Source: 62-47 sp051954235 (GTDB lineage Bacteria > Pseudomonadota > Alphaproteobacteria > Rhizobiales > Xanthobacteraceae). Taken from it: a DNA stretch of 64,000 nucleotides. The notes beneath the pieces are model-generated. The model ran no database searches, was not told the DNA's origin, and saw nothing but the letters and a program-made list of their open reading frames with translations. Where the stretch lies: NCBI GenBank assembly GCA_051954235.1, contig JBQCHY010000035.1:1-64000 (forward strand), read 5' to 3'. Shown here piece by piece: positions 26,940-34,614 of this stretch (its first letter is position 1; each line of letters starts with the position of its first letter). The translations under genes were made by a program, and so were the position numbers.

Positions 26940-28603
26940 CCGCGTGCCGGTTGCCCAATATCGATCAGGCCGAGATCGACCAGCGTGCGGTGAAAGCGGC
27001 GTTTACGTTCCGATCCCGAAGCAAAATAGGTGTCGCCGCATTGCTCGCGCAAGCTGGCGCGGGTCGCGAAGATCGGGTCGAGCGGCAGCCCGGCGTGCTG
27101 AAGCGCGACGGTGCCGAGAAACGCGATATCGAGATTGGGGCCTTGGCCGGTCGCCATCGCAGCGGCGGGGTCGTTGAGCATCTCTATCGCGTAGAATGTC
27201 TGGAACTGGCGCCGCGCGTCGGATGCGAGTTGCAGCCGGGACTGAATGCGCCGCGTCATCACCGGCTGATGATCGCCATAGTGGATCACCAGCATCGGGC
27301 GATCCGGAAAGCGCGCGACGAGATCGGCTTTCAGCTTGCGCCAGGTATCGGCCGTTTCGACGAGTCGCGCATAGTATTCCGCATAGGTCGCATCCGGCAG
27401 GCTGGCCATGGCGAATGCGCGTTGCGTCTCATATCGCCCGTTGGCGACTAAGCGGCGACTGTGCGGGCCGTGATTGTAGTTGGTCAGCATATAGAGGAAG
27501 CGGGGCCCGGATCCGTTGTCGATCGCATGCGCATGAACGCCGAGCGCCGCTCGCAGAAACTCACTGTCGGAATTTGTCGCCTCGAACTTGTCGACATCGA
27601 ACGGCGCGGGAAGATCATCGGTGAAAATCCGCTCGCGCATCCCGATCTCGCGATAGAAATTATCGTAGTTGAGGAAGCCGCGCCGGCAGCTCGACGTCAA
27701 GGTCGTAGTGTAACCGAGCGCCGCAAGCGTCTTGGGCAGGCTATGATGAAATCGTCCAGCGCCGCGCTCGAACAAAAAATAGCCGTTTGAGCCGAAGCTG
27801 GCGCTGGACAGGCCGGTGAGAAGGCTGAATTCCGACTGCCACGATCCGCCGCCGAAAATATCGACGTTGAGGCGGCCGTGCAGCCCTTGAGGCGGCGTCA
27901 GGAAATCGTCGATCAGCGGTCCAACCGGCAGCCCGTAGAGCCGTGGATCGAAAATCGACTCATGCTGGATGATGATGATGTCGGGATAGGTCGGCCGCTT
28001 CGCGGGCGTCGCAGGTAGCAACGGCAGCGGATCATCGGCGATATCGCTCAGTACAAACCCGCCGAACTGCCGCCACGAGCGCGGATCGAGCAGCGAGGCG
28101 ATGAAGGCCGAATAGAAGCAGCGCGGCTGGGCTGCGATCCGTTGCAGCGCGGAAGCTCCGCCGCTGGATCGATACGCTAGTGCAAGGCCGAGGGCTGTGA
28201 AGCCGAAGAATGCAAGCTGGGCGGCGAGGGGAAGCGGCGTACCCGGTAGATACAACAGCGCGACGACGGCGATGGCGACCAGCCCGAGCAGTCCGGCGAG
28301 CGCGGCCGTCACCGCCACCGGATATTGCACGAAGAAGAACGGCACAGTGCCGGCCAGCAGCAGCGGCAGGTCGGTCACTGTCAGCTTCAAGCCGCTGTGG
28401 GCGTATTTTAACGCGGACGCGCCGTGGATGGCGGCCACGATGACCAGCGCCAAAACCGTCGCCCGCTCCGGATCACCGACAACGAACATCAGCGCCGCAA
28501 CAGAGAAGCAGAGCGCGCCAGCCGCGAGTTTGAGATGCTCCACGGAGCGATCGGCGTTCCAGAGAACGCAGGCGGCGGCCAAACCTATCGCGGTCAATAT
28601 CAT
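26933..28603 (-). CDS. Membrane-anchored sulfatase-family protein (LtaS/OpgB-like phosphotransferase)
   Basis: A 556-residue protein with about five membrane helices in the first 170 residues, followed by an extracytoplasmic alkaline-phosphatase-superfamily domain (about 205-540). Recognisable parts are DIIIIQHESIFDP (metal-site Glu), the FGGGSWQSEFSLLTG segment where LtaS-type enzymes carry the nucleophile, and VIHYGDHQP (Asp/His ligands). The family transfers phosphoglycerol-like groups to envelope glycans or hydrolyses sulfate or phosphonate esters. In a Gram-negative bacterium, modification of periplasmic glucans is plausible. It shares 7 bases with the convergent LuxR-type gene. Confidence 0.8.
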   Translation of the reverse strand: MILTAIGLAAACVLWNADRSVEHLKLAAGALCFSVAALMFVVGDPERATVLALVIVAAIHGASALKYAHSGLKLTVTDLPLLLAGTVPFFFVQYPVAVTAALAGLLGLVAIAVVALLYLPGTPLPLAAQLAFFGFTALGLALAYRSSGGASALQRIAAQPRCFYSAFIASLLDPRSWRQFGGFVLSDIADDPLPLLPATPAKRPTYPDIIIIQHESIFDPRLYGLPVGPLIDDFLTPPQGLHGRLNVDIFGGGSWQSEFSLLTGLSSASFGSNGYFLFERGAGRFHHSLPKTLAALGYTTTLTSSCRRGFLNYDNFYREIGMRERIFTDDLPAPFDVDKFEATNSDSEFLRAALGVHAHAIDNGSGPRFLYMLTNYNHGPHSRRLVANGRYETQRAFAMASLPDATYAEYYARLVETADTWRKLKADLVARFPDRPMLVIHYGDHQPVMTRRIQSRLQLASDARRQFQTFYAIEMLNDPAAAMATGQGPNLDIAFLGTVALQHAGLPLDPIFATRASLREQCGDTYFASGSERKRRFHRTLVDLGLIDIGQPARGQ

Positions 28604-28702
28604 CTATGCGGCAGCAAGTTGCGGAAACGACTCCGCCAATTGCTACACTATTATGACGAAGATCGACAGCGGCGGCTTGTCCACCACCGCATCACGATCC
28701 GG

Positions 28703-29482
28703 CTAGAAAGCGGTATAGCCGCCGTCGATCACGAAGCAGTCGGCGGTGTGATAGGACGACGCCTTGCTCATCAGGTAGACGGCGATGCCGCCGAAATCCG
28801 ACGGTTCGCCGAAGCGACGCATCGGAATGCGCGGCATGACATTGGCGACAAACTTGTCGTTGGCCATGATGCCCGCCGTCATGTCGCTCTTGATCCAGCC
28901 AGGCAGGATGGCGTTGGCGGTGATGCCGTAGCGAGCCTGCTCGACCGCGAGCGCCCGCACCAGCGCGTTGATGGCGGCCTTGGTCGCGGCATAGTGCTCG
29001 TTGCGTGCGGTGCCGAACAACGAGGCGAGGCTGGAGGTGGCAACGAGGCGGCCGAAGGCGTCGCCGCTTGCGGCGCGTTCGGTCATGTGCCGCGCGGCGA
29101 CCTGGAAGGCATGAAAGACGCCGTCGAGATTGGTCGCGAACATGTTGCGCCACTGTTCCTCGGTCCGATCGATGAAGGCATGACGCCCGCCGCCACCGAT
29201 CCCGGCATTGGCGAAGCAGCCGTCGACGCGGCCGAATTTCCGCAAGGTGGAATCCATTGCGGCTTTGACCGAAGCGGCGCTGGTGACGTCGCAGATCTGG
29301 GTGTCGATCTCGCCCTTGGCGCCCGCCATGCTGGCGGCGGCGCTCTTATTCTTGTCGGCGTTGCGGCCCCAGATCGAGACGTTGCAGCCGGCGGTCGCCA
29401 GCGCCTGCGCGATGCCAAGGCCGATGCCGCCATTGCCGCCGGTGATAACCGCGACGCGACCGCTGAGATCGAAAATCGACAT
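28703..29482 (-). CDS. Short-chain dehydrogenase/reductase (classical SDR)
   Basis: A 259-residue classical SDR: NAD(P)-binding TGGNGGIG (residues 14-21), NAG motif (ANAGIGGGG), catalytic Ser in ATSSLASLFG and the catalytic pair in HYAATKAAINALV. The C-terminus VIDGGYTAF is typical. It would oxidise or reduce a hydroxy/keto group. It is the first gene of the acyl-CoA block and divergent from a crotonase gene, so a 3-hydroxyacyl-CoA or, by analogy to LvaD, a 4-oxoacyl-CoA substrate is plausible. Confidence 0.88.
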   Translation of the reverse strand: MSIFDLSGRVAVITGGNGGIGLGIAQALATAGCNVSIWGRNADKNKSAAASMAGAKGEIDTQICDVTSAASVKAAMDSTLRKFGRVDGCFANAGIGGGGRHAFIDRTEEQWRNMFATNLDGVFHAFQVAARHMTERAASGDAFGRLVATSSLASLFGTARNEHYAATKAAINALVRALAVEQARYGITANAILPGWIKSDMTAGIMANDKFVANVMPRIPMRRFGEPSDFGGIAVYLMSKASSYHTADCFVIDGGYTAF

Positions 29483-29662
29483 GGGTTAAATCCTGTCTGT
29501 CTTGCGTTGTGATGCTGCGGCCCGCTTTCGTGCAAGCGGTCCTTCCGAAAGCGACCATGGACAACCGCGGATTAAAAATCAAATATGGCGCCCGACTTTC
29601 AATCTGAAATTCGCAGGGCTCCGGTGACGTGCCGGATGCCGGTCGCGCTCGATGAGGAAACC

Positions 29663-30457
29663 ATGCAGTTCAAACACGTGACGCTCGACTTCGACGGCTC
29701 GGTGGCGGTTCTTACCCTCGATCATCAGGAGGTGATGAACGCGGTGTCCGTCGACATGCTCGGCGGATTGGCCGAGGCGCTCGATGCCATCGAGGATCGC
29801 CGCGACGAGGTGCGTTGCCTTGTCATCACCGGCGCGGGCCGTGCGTTCTGCACGGGCGCGAATTTGCAGGGGCGCAACAACGCCAAGCCAGGCAGCAAGC
29901 GCAATGCCGGCGGCACGCTGGAGACGGCATTCCATCCGTTCCTGCGGCGGCTGCGCAATCTGCATTGCCCGATCGTCACCGCCGTCAACGGCCCGGCGGC
30001 CGGCGCCGGCATGAGCTTCGCGCTGATGGGCGACATGATCCTGTGCGCGCGCTCGTCGTATTTCCTGCAAGCCTTCCGCCGCATTGGGCTGGTGCCGGAT
30101 TGCGGCTCGACGTGGCTGCTGCCGCGCCTGATCGGCAAGGCGCGTTCGGTCGAACTGTCGCTGATGGGCGAGAAGCTGCCGGCCGAGAAGGCTTTGGAAT
30201 GGGGCTTGGTCAATCGTGTGTACGATGACGCCGCGCTGAAGGACGAAGCGATGAAGCTCGCCCACGATCTTGCCAACGGCCCGACTATCGCGCTCGCGGG
30301 TATTCGCCGGCTGTACTGGGACAGCGAGGAGAACTCTTACGAGGAACAACTCAATCTCGAATTCCAGTTGCAGCGGCTTGCCGGCGCGACCGAGGATTTC
30401 AAGGAAGGCGTCACCGCATTCCTCGAAAAGCGCCCCGCCAAGTTCAAGGGCAAGTAA
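29663..30457 (+). CDS. Enoyl-CoA hydratase/isomerase (crotonase family, PaaG-like)
   Basis: A 264-residue crotonase. The oxyanion-hole segments are RAFCTGANLQG and VNGPAAGAGMSFALMGD. The region that carries the two catalytic Glu in hydratases reads QAFRRIGLVPDCGSTWLLPR, with an Asp at the second position and no first Glu. That is typical of PaaG-like isomerases, so double-bond isomerisation is more likely than hydration. The ATG at 29663 has GAGG 5 bases upstream; earlier in-frame starts (29585) lack a site. The kinase gene starts 4 bases after its stop, so the two are in one operon. Confidence 0.87.
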   Translation: MQFKHVTLDFDGSVAVLTLDHQEVMNAVSVDMLGGLAEALDAIEDRRDEVRCLVITGAGRAFCTGANLQGRNNAKPGSKRNAGGTLETAFHPFLRRLRNLHCPIVTAVNGPAAGAGMSFALMGDMILCARSSYFLQAFRRIGLVPDCGSTWLLPRLIGKARSVELSLMGEKLPAEKALEWGLVNRVYDDAALKDEAMKLAHDLANGPTIALAGIRRLYWDSEENSYEEQLNLEFQLQRLAGATEDFKEGVTAFLEKRPAKFKGK

Positions 30458-30460
30458 CCT

Positions 30461-31462
30461 TTGAGCGAGACCTTCGAAGCCGATCTCGCCCGTTGCGTGA
30501 CGCGTTGGAGCGCGGGCGCGACGGGCATTGCCAATGCGGCGCGTCTTTCCGGCGGTGCGAGCCAGGAGACGTGGTCGTTCGACGTCGTGCATCCCAATGG
30601 CAACATCGGCGCAATCTTGCGGCGCGCGCCGTTGGGCTATGGCGCGGCGCCCGAGCGTGCTGCGGGCCTCGACGCCGAAGCTGTGCTGATGCAGCGCGCC
30701 TACGCGGCCGGCATTCCGTCGCCGCCGGTCATGCATGTGCTGGATGCGGCGGATAACCTCGGCACCGGCTTCATCATGGGGCGCATTGCCGGCGAAACCA
30801 TCGCGCGGAAAATTCTCCGCGACGATGCCTTTGCCGCCGTGCGGCCGAAACTGGCGCGGCAGGCTGGTAGTGTGCTTCGCGGAATCCATGGCCTTGACCG
30901 CGCCACCCTGCCGCAACTTCGCCGCATGACTCCCGCGATGGAGATCGCCGAACTCACCCGCGATTATCATGGCTTCGACTGGCCGCGCCCGGTGTTCGAT
31001 CTGGCGCTGCGCTGGCTGGCCGACAACGATCCGGGTCCGGTGCAACACGAAACGTTGGTGCACGGCGATTTTCGCAACGGCAACCTGATCATCGGCGAGG
31101 ACGGCATCCGCGCCGTGCTGGATTGGGAGCTGGCGCACTTCGGCGATCCGATGGAAGATCTCGGTTGGATTTGCGTCAATTCGTGGCGGTTCGGTGCGAT
31201 CGACAAGCCGGTCGGCGGTTTCGGTTCGCGCGAGGAGATGTTCGTCGGCTATGAGGCGGCAGGCGGCCACGTCGACGCCGCGCGCGTCAAATATTGGGAA
31301 GTGATGGGCACGTTGCGCTGGGGCGTGATGTGCTGCGGCATGATGCAACGTTTCCGTGCTGGTCCGGACCACTCCATGGAACGTGCGATGATCGGACGGC
31401 GTGCTTCGGAAACCGAGATCGATCTGCTGCGTTTGCTCGCGCCGCGCGCGGGAGGAGGTTGA
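30461..31462 (+). CDS. APH-type phosphotransferase associated with acyl-CoA metabolism (LvaA / ACAD10-11 kinase-like)
   Basis: A 333-residue aminoglycoside-phosphotransferase-fold kinase. The catalytic loop HGDFRNGN (201-208) and metal-binding LDWELAHFGDP (220-230) are intact; RLSGGASQETWSF (28-40) is the glycine loop. Kinases of this subgroup are fused to or encoded beside acyl-CoA dehydrogenases (mammalian ACAD10/11, Pseudomonas LvaA), where they phosphorylate 4-hydroxyacyl-CoA. That context is present here: a DUF6285 gene directly downstream and an acyl-CoA dehydrogenase 1.1 kb further. The start is TTG. Antibiotic resistance is not a likely role. Confidence 0.85.
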   Translation: MSETFEADLARCVTRWSAGATGIANAARLSGGASQETWSFDVVHPNGNIGAILRRAPLGYGAAPERAAGLDAEAVLMQRAYAAGIPSPPVMHVLDAADNLGTGFIMGRIAGETIARKILRDDAFAAVRPKLARQAGSVLRGIHGLDRATLPQLRRMTPAMEIAELTRDYHGFDWPRPVFDLALRWLADNDPGPVQHETLVHGDFRNGNLIIGEDGIRAVLDWELAHFGDPMEDLGWICVNSWRFGAIDKPVGGFGSREEMFVGYEAAGGHVDAARVKYWEVMGTLRWGVMCCGMMQRFRAGPDHSMERAMIGRRASETEIDLLRLLAPRAGGG

Positions 31463-31464
31463 GA

Positions 31465-31848
31465 ATGCAGGACGAACCAACTCCGACCGAACTGCTCAAC
31501 GCGGTCGCTGAATTCCTCCGCAACGACATCGCGCCAAAAATCTCCGGTGCTGCGGCATTCAAGCTGCGCGTGGCGACCAACGCCATCGATCTCGTGGTGC
31601 GTCAGTTGGAATTGTCGGGGCCGCGTGCCGCTGATGAGGTAACGCGCCTCGTCAAGCTGCTCGGTGAAAGTGGATCACTTGTCGATCTCAACCGGAAGCT
31701 CGTGGATTCGATCGCTGCCGGCTTGGTCGATTTGCAAACGCCCGGCTTGGCCGATCATCTGTGGCAGACCACGATGGATAAACTCGCTGTCGATCAGCCG
31801 AATTACGCGAGCTATCGGCGGGAGTTGGAGCGCGAGAAGAACTCCTGA
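31465..31848 (+). CDS. DUF6285 small protein, probable partner of the upstream kinase (LvaB-like)
   Basis: A 127-residue, mostly helical, soluble protein beginning MQDEPTPTELLNAVAEFL. The family is known from gene neighbourhoods with APH-type kinases and acyl-CoA dehydrogenases; in Pseudomonas LvaB is a small protein needed with the LvaA kinase. The ATG at 31465 has a near-perfect GGAGGAGG ribosome site 6 bases upstream (31451-31458) and lies 2 bases after the kinase stop, so the two products are probably made in step and work together. No catalytic residues are recognisable. Confidence 0.82.
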   Translation: MQDEPTPTELLNAVAEFLRNDIAPKISGAAAFKLRVATNAIDLVVRQLELSGPRAADEVTRLVKLLGESGSLVDLNRKLVDSIAAGLVDLQTPGLADHLWQTTMDKLAVDQPNYASYRRELEREKNS

Positions 31849-31898
31849 CGGTTCCGTGGATCGCGCTCCATCGCAATTGAAGCGGAACGTCAGCCCTT

Positions 31899-32012
31899 GT
31901 CATGGCTGGGCATAGCCGCTTGAAGAACGGCGTCGCTTCACTCCGCCTATGTCCCGGCCATCCACGTCTTTGGACCTAGAATACTTTTAGGACGTGGATG
32001 CCCGGCATGACG
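31899..32012. repeat. Intergenic inverted repeat, family B (copy 4, expanded)
   Basis: The element starts GTCATGGCTGGGCATAGCC and ends CGTGGATGCCCGGCATGACG, with inner CATCCACGTC arms. The left half contains about 20 extra bases compared with other copies. It lies between the convergent DUF6285 and crotonase genes. Confidence 0.75.
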
Positions 32013-32043
32013 GCCTCACTGGAGTATGCTTCCTTCCGCTAAG

Positions 32044-32823
32044 TTACTTCCCGACCCACTTCGGCGGGCGTTTCTCCGAGAACGCCTTCGGACCTTCGAT
32101 GTAATCCTGCGATGCGACCATCGCCTTCACTGCTGGATACTCGCGCTGTTCGTTGATCGCCTGTTCGAGCGACACCGCGAGCCCGCGTGAGATCGTTTGC
32201 TTGGACGCGCGGATCGACATCGGGCTGTTCTTGCAGATCGTCTCGGCCCAGCGTTCCGCTGCCGCCAGCGCTTCGCCTTGCGGCACCACCTCGTTGACGA
32301 AACCAAGTTCAAAACCTTCGCGTGCCGAGACGTGGCGTGCGGTGAGGATCATGCCCATGGCGCGTTTGAGGCCGATCTGGCGCGGCAGCCGATGCAGGCC
32401 GCCGGCGAGCGCCGCGAGGCCGACATGCGGTTCGGGCAGTGCGAACTTCGCGTTCTCCGATGCGATGATGAGATCGCAGGCCAGCGCAATCTCGAAGCCG
32501 CCGCCCATCGCCACGCCGTTGACGGCGGCGATGATCGGCTTGTCGCAATCGAAGCGCGAGGTGAGGCCGGCGAACCCGCCGGTATCCCAGCCGCGTTTGC
32601 CGCCGGCCGCCTGCCACTTCAGGTCGTTGCCGGCGCAGAACGCCTTGTCGCCGGCGCCGGTGACGATCGCCACCCATTGCTCGGGGTCGGAGGCGAAATC
32701 GTTGAAGACGCGATTGAGTTCGAAATGCGCGTCGGTGTGTAGCGCGTTGTAGACCTCCGGCCGCGACGGCGTCACGATGGTCACAGGGCCCTTGCGTTCC
32801 ACTTTCGAGAATTTCAAATCCAT
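32044..32823 (-). CDS. Enoyl-CoA hydratase/isomerase (crotonase family)
   Basis: A 259-residue crotonase starting at the ATG at 32823, which has GAGGA about 7 bases upstream on the minus strand. The frame stays open upstream without a site. Oxyanion-hole segments are KAFCAGNDLKW and VNGVAMGGGFEIALACD. The first catalytic Glu is present in LPEPHVGL, but the second Glu position reads AALAGGLHRLPR, so only one acid is present. CaiD-like dehydratases and isomerases show such changes. It is divergent from the acyl-CoA dehydrogenase gene across about 170 bases and should act in the same pathway. Confidence 0.87.
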   Translation of the reverse strand: MDLKFSKVERKGPVTIVTPSRPEVYNALHTDAHFELNRVFNDFASDPEQWVAIVTGAGDKAFCAGNDLKWQAAGGKRGWDTGGFAGLTSRFDCDKPIIAAVNGVAMGGGFEIALACDLIIASENAKFALPEPHVGLAALAGGLHRLPRQIGLKRAMGMILTARHVSAREGFELGFVNEVVPQGEALAAAERWAETICKNSPMSIRASKQTISRGLAVSLEQAINEQREYPAVKAMVASQDYIEGPKAFSEKRPPKWVGK

Positions 32824-32996
32824 GGTGTGTCCTCGTGGTCTTTTTCGTTGGGCGAAATATGCCGAGCGGCCGATGTCGCTACGGCCTTCAGATACGCATG
32901 GCGCATCGGCCTTCGCAACCTGAATCGTTCGCTTGACTTCCCCCTTGGACGTCACCTTAAGTTCTTCAAAAGCAATCGATGTGTGGGAGAGTTACC

Positions 32997-34271
32997 TTGG
33001 ATTTTGCCCTGCCTGCGGACCTCGTCGCCTATCTCGCGGAGCTCGATCGATTCATCGCCAACGCGATCAAACCGCTGGAGGCGCAGGATGACAACGTCCG
33101 CTTCTTCGACCATCGCCGCGAATGGGCGCGTACCGATTTCGAGAACGGTGGCCTGCCGCGTCATGAATGGGAAGCGTTGCTCCGCCAGGCCAAGAACAAG
33201 GCAGATGAGGCGGGTCATCTTCGCTTCGCGATTCCTAAACGTTACGGCGGCAGGGATGGCTCCAACCTCTGGATGGCGGTGATCCGCGAGCACTTCGCAT
33301 CGCAAGGTCTCGGCTTGCACAACGACTTGCAGAATGAGCACTCCATCGTCGGCAACTTTCCGATCGTGAAGATGCTCGATCTCTATGGCCGCGACGATCA
33401 GAAGGCGATGATCGAGGGATCGATCATCGGCAAGTATCGCATCACCTTTGGCCTCACCGAACCCGATCATGGCTCGGACGCGACGCACATGGAAACCCGT
33501 GCGGTGCAGGGGACGCGCGACGGAAAATCCGGCTGGATCATTAATGGCGAGAAGATGTGGACGACCGGCATGCACGTCGCCACGCATTGTGCACTGTTCG
33601 CGCGCACCTCGGGCAATGACGGCGACGCGCGCGGCATCACTTGCTTCCTGGTGCCGGCGGATGCGAAGGGCGTCAAGGTCGAGGAGTATCTGTGGACCTT
33701 CAACATGCCGACGGATCATCCGCGCGTCAGCTTCACCGACGTGTTCGTGCCGGACGACGCACTGTTCGGCGAAGTCGGGCGCGGGCTGTCGCTGGCGCAG
33801 TGCTTTGTGCATGAGAACCGCATCCGGCAGGCGGCGAGTTCGTTAGGGGCGGCGGTATTCTGCATCAATGAAAGCGTGAAGTACGCGCGCGAGCGCAAGC
33901 CGTTCGGCGAGGAACTGGCGCGCAATCAGGCGATTCAGTTTCCGCTGGTCGAATTGGCGACGCAGGCCGAGATGCTGCGGCTTCTGATCCGCAAGACCGC
34001 GTGGGAAATGGACCGGATGACGCAGGCGCAGGTCGAGCACACGCTGTCGGACAAGGTGTCGATGTGCAATTACTGGGCGAACCGGCTGTGCGGCCAGGCG
34101 GCGGATCGTGCCATTCAGGTCCACGGCGGCATCGGCTATTCGCGTCACAAACCGTTCGAGCACATCTATCGTCATCACCGCCGCTATCGCATCACCGAAG
34201 GCAGCGAGGAAATCCAGATGCGCAAGGTCGCGGGTTTCTTGTTCGGCTACATGGGTGCGAACAAGAGGTGA
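32997..34271 (+). CDS. Acyl-CoA dehydrogenase family protein
   Basis: A 424-residue FAD enzyme. The middle domain shows ITFGLTEPDHGSDATHMETR (FAD/substrate loop) and GEKMWTTGMHVATH; the C-terminal helical domain ends QVHGGIGYSRHKPFEHIYRH and ITEGSEEIQMRKVAG, which supplies the acid at the usual MCAD position. The TTG at 32997 has GGGAGAG 6 bases upstream; an ATG at 32979 would add six residues but has no site. Beside an APH-kinase/DUF6285 pair it is a candidate for the LvaC/ACAD11-type enzyme that acts on 4-phosphoacyl-CoA. Ordinary acyl-CoA dehydrogenation remains the alternative. Confidence 0.87.
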   Translation: MDFALPADLVAYLAELDRFIANAIKPLEAQDDNVRFFDHRREWARTDFENGGLPRHEWEALLRQAKNKADEAGHLRFAIPKRYGGRDGSNLWMAVIREHFASQGLGLHNDLQNEHSIVGNFPIVKMLDLYGRDDQKAMIEGSIIGKYRITFGLTEPDHGSDATHMETRAVQGTRDGKSGWIINGEKMWTTGMHVATHCALFARTSGNDGDARGITCFLVPADAKGVKVEEYLWTFNMPTDHPRVSFTDVFVPDDALFGEVGRGLSLAQCFVHENRIRQAASSLGAAVFCINESVKYARERKPFGEELARNQAIQFPLVELATQAEMLRLLIRKTAWEMDRMTQAQVEHTLSDKVSMCNYWANRLCGQAADRAIQVHGGIGYSRHKPFEHIYRHHRRYRITEGSEEIQMRKVAGFLFGYMGANKR

Positions 34272-34294
34272 GGGAGGCTTCCCTCACCTCTTGT
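34261..34294 (+). terminator. Strong hairpin overlapping the acyl-CoA dehydrogenase stop codon
   Basis: A perfect 15-bp stem (AAGAGGTGAGGGA / TCCCTCACCTCTT plus flanks) with loop GGCT. The TGA stop (34269-34271) is inside the left arm, and TCGTCTT follows. Terminator-like without a clean T-run. Confidence 0.75.
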
Positions 34295-34326
34295 TCGTCT
34301 TACCTGCGATGAATGCAACTGCTTGG

Positions 34327-34449
34327 TCGTCCCCGCGCAGGCGGGGACCCATTACCCCTGGCATTCATTGGGTGGGCAGACGCGGGCAACGCGTGCTTTG
34401 TTTAACCATCGCTGCTGCGGAGTCTGGGTCCCCGCCTGCGCGGGGATGT
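34327..34449. repeat. Intergenic inverted repeat, family C (copy 1)
   Basis: TCGTCCCCGCGCAGGCGGGG opens and GTCCCCGCCTGCGCGGGGAT nearly closes the element; about 75 bases lie between. A second copy is at 39948-40070. Each half is itself a GC-rich palindrome. Confidence 0.85.
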
Positions 34450-34529
34450 CGCAGGGTCAATGTCGGGTATGTCGCGGGGACAAGGCTGAAGATAGTATCG
34501 AGCGTGTCGGCCGGTGACCGCGAATGTTT

Positions 34530-34573
34530 CTCATCGTCTCTCGATGCGCATGTGCGCATGTTGAGACGATGAG
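34530..34573. repeat. Nested inverted repeat (possible cruciform)
   Basis: Outer arms CTCATCGTCTC (34530-34540) and GAGACGATGAG (34563-34573) are perfect. The spacer contains ATGCGCATGTGCGCAT, a palindrome of its own. It may act as a bidirectional terminator for the ligase gene at 34615 or as a protein site. Confidence 0.6.
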
Positions 34574-34614
34574 ATGAACAATCAGACAGTCCTTGGACCG
34601 TTCTCGCGATCACA

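Larger units (their letters stand above)
34272..34614. other. 343-base convergent intergenic region without a gene
   Basis: This gap between the convergent dehydrogenase and ligase genes holds the right arm of the terminator, a family C repeat (34327-34449) and an 11-bp perfect inverted repeat with a nested palindrome (34530-34573). No coding signal was seen. Confidence 0.7.

Noticed and set aside
30461..31462. Aminoglycoside resistance kinase
   Set aside because: The APH fold is present, but the direct linkage to DUF6285, crotonase and acyl-CoA dehydrogenase genes fits the acyl-CoA-associated subgroup.
29579..31480. Minus-strand open frame of about 630 codons opposite the crotonase and kinase genes
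   Set aside because: It covers two clear plus-strand genes and shows no motif.
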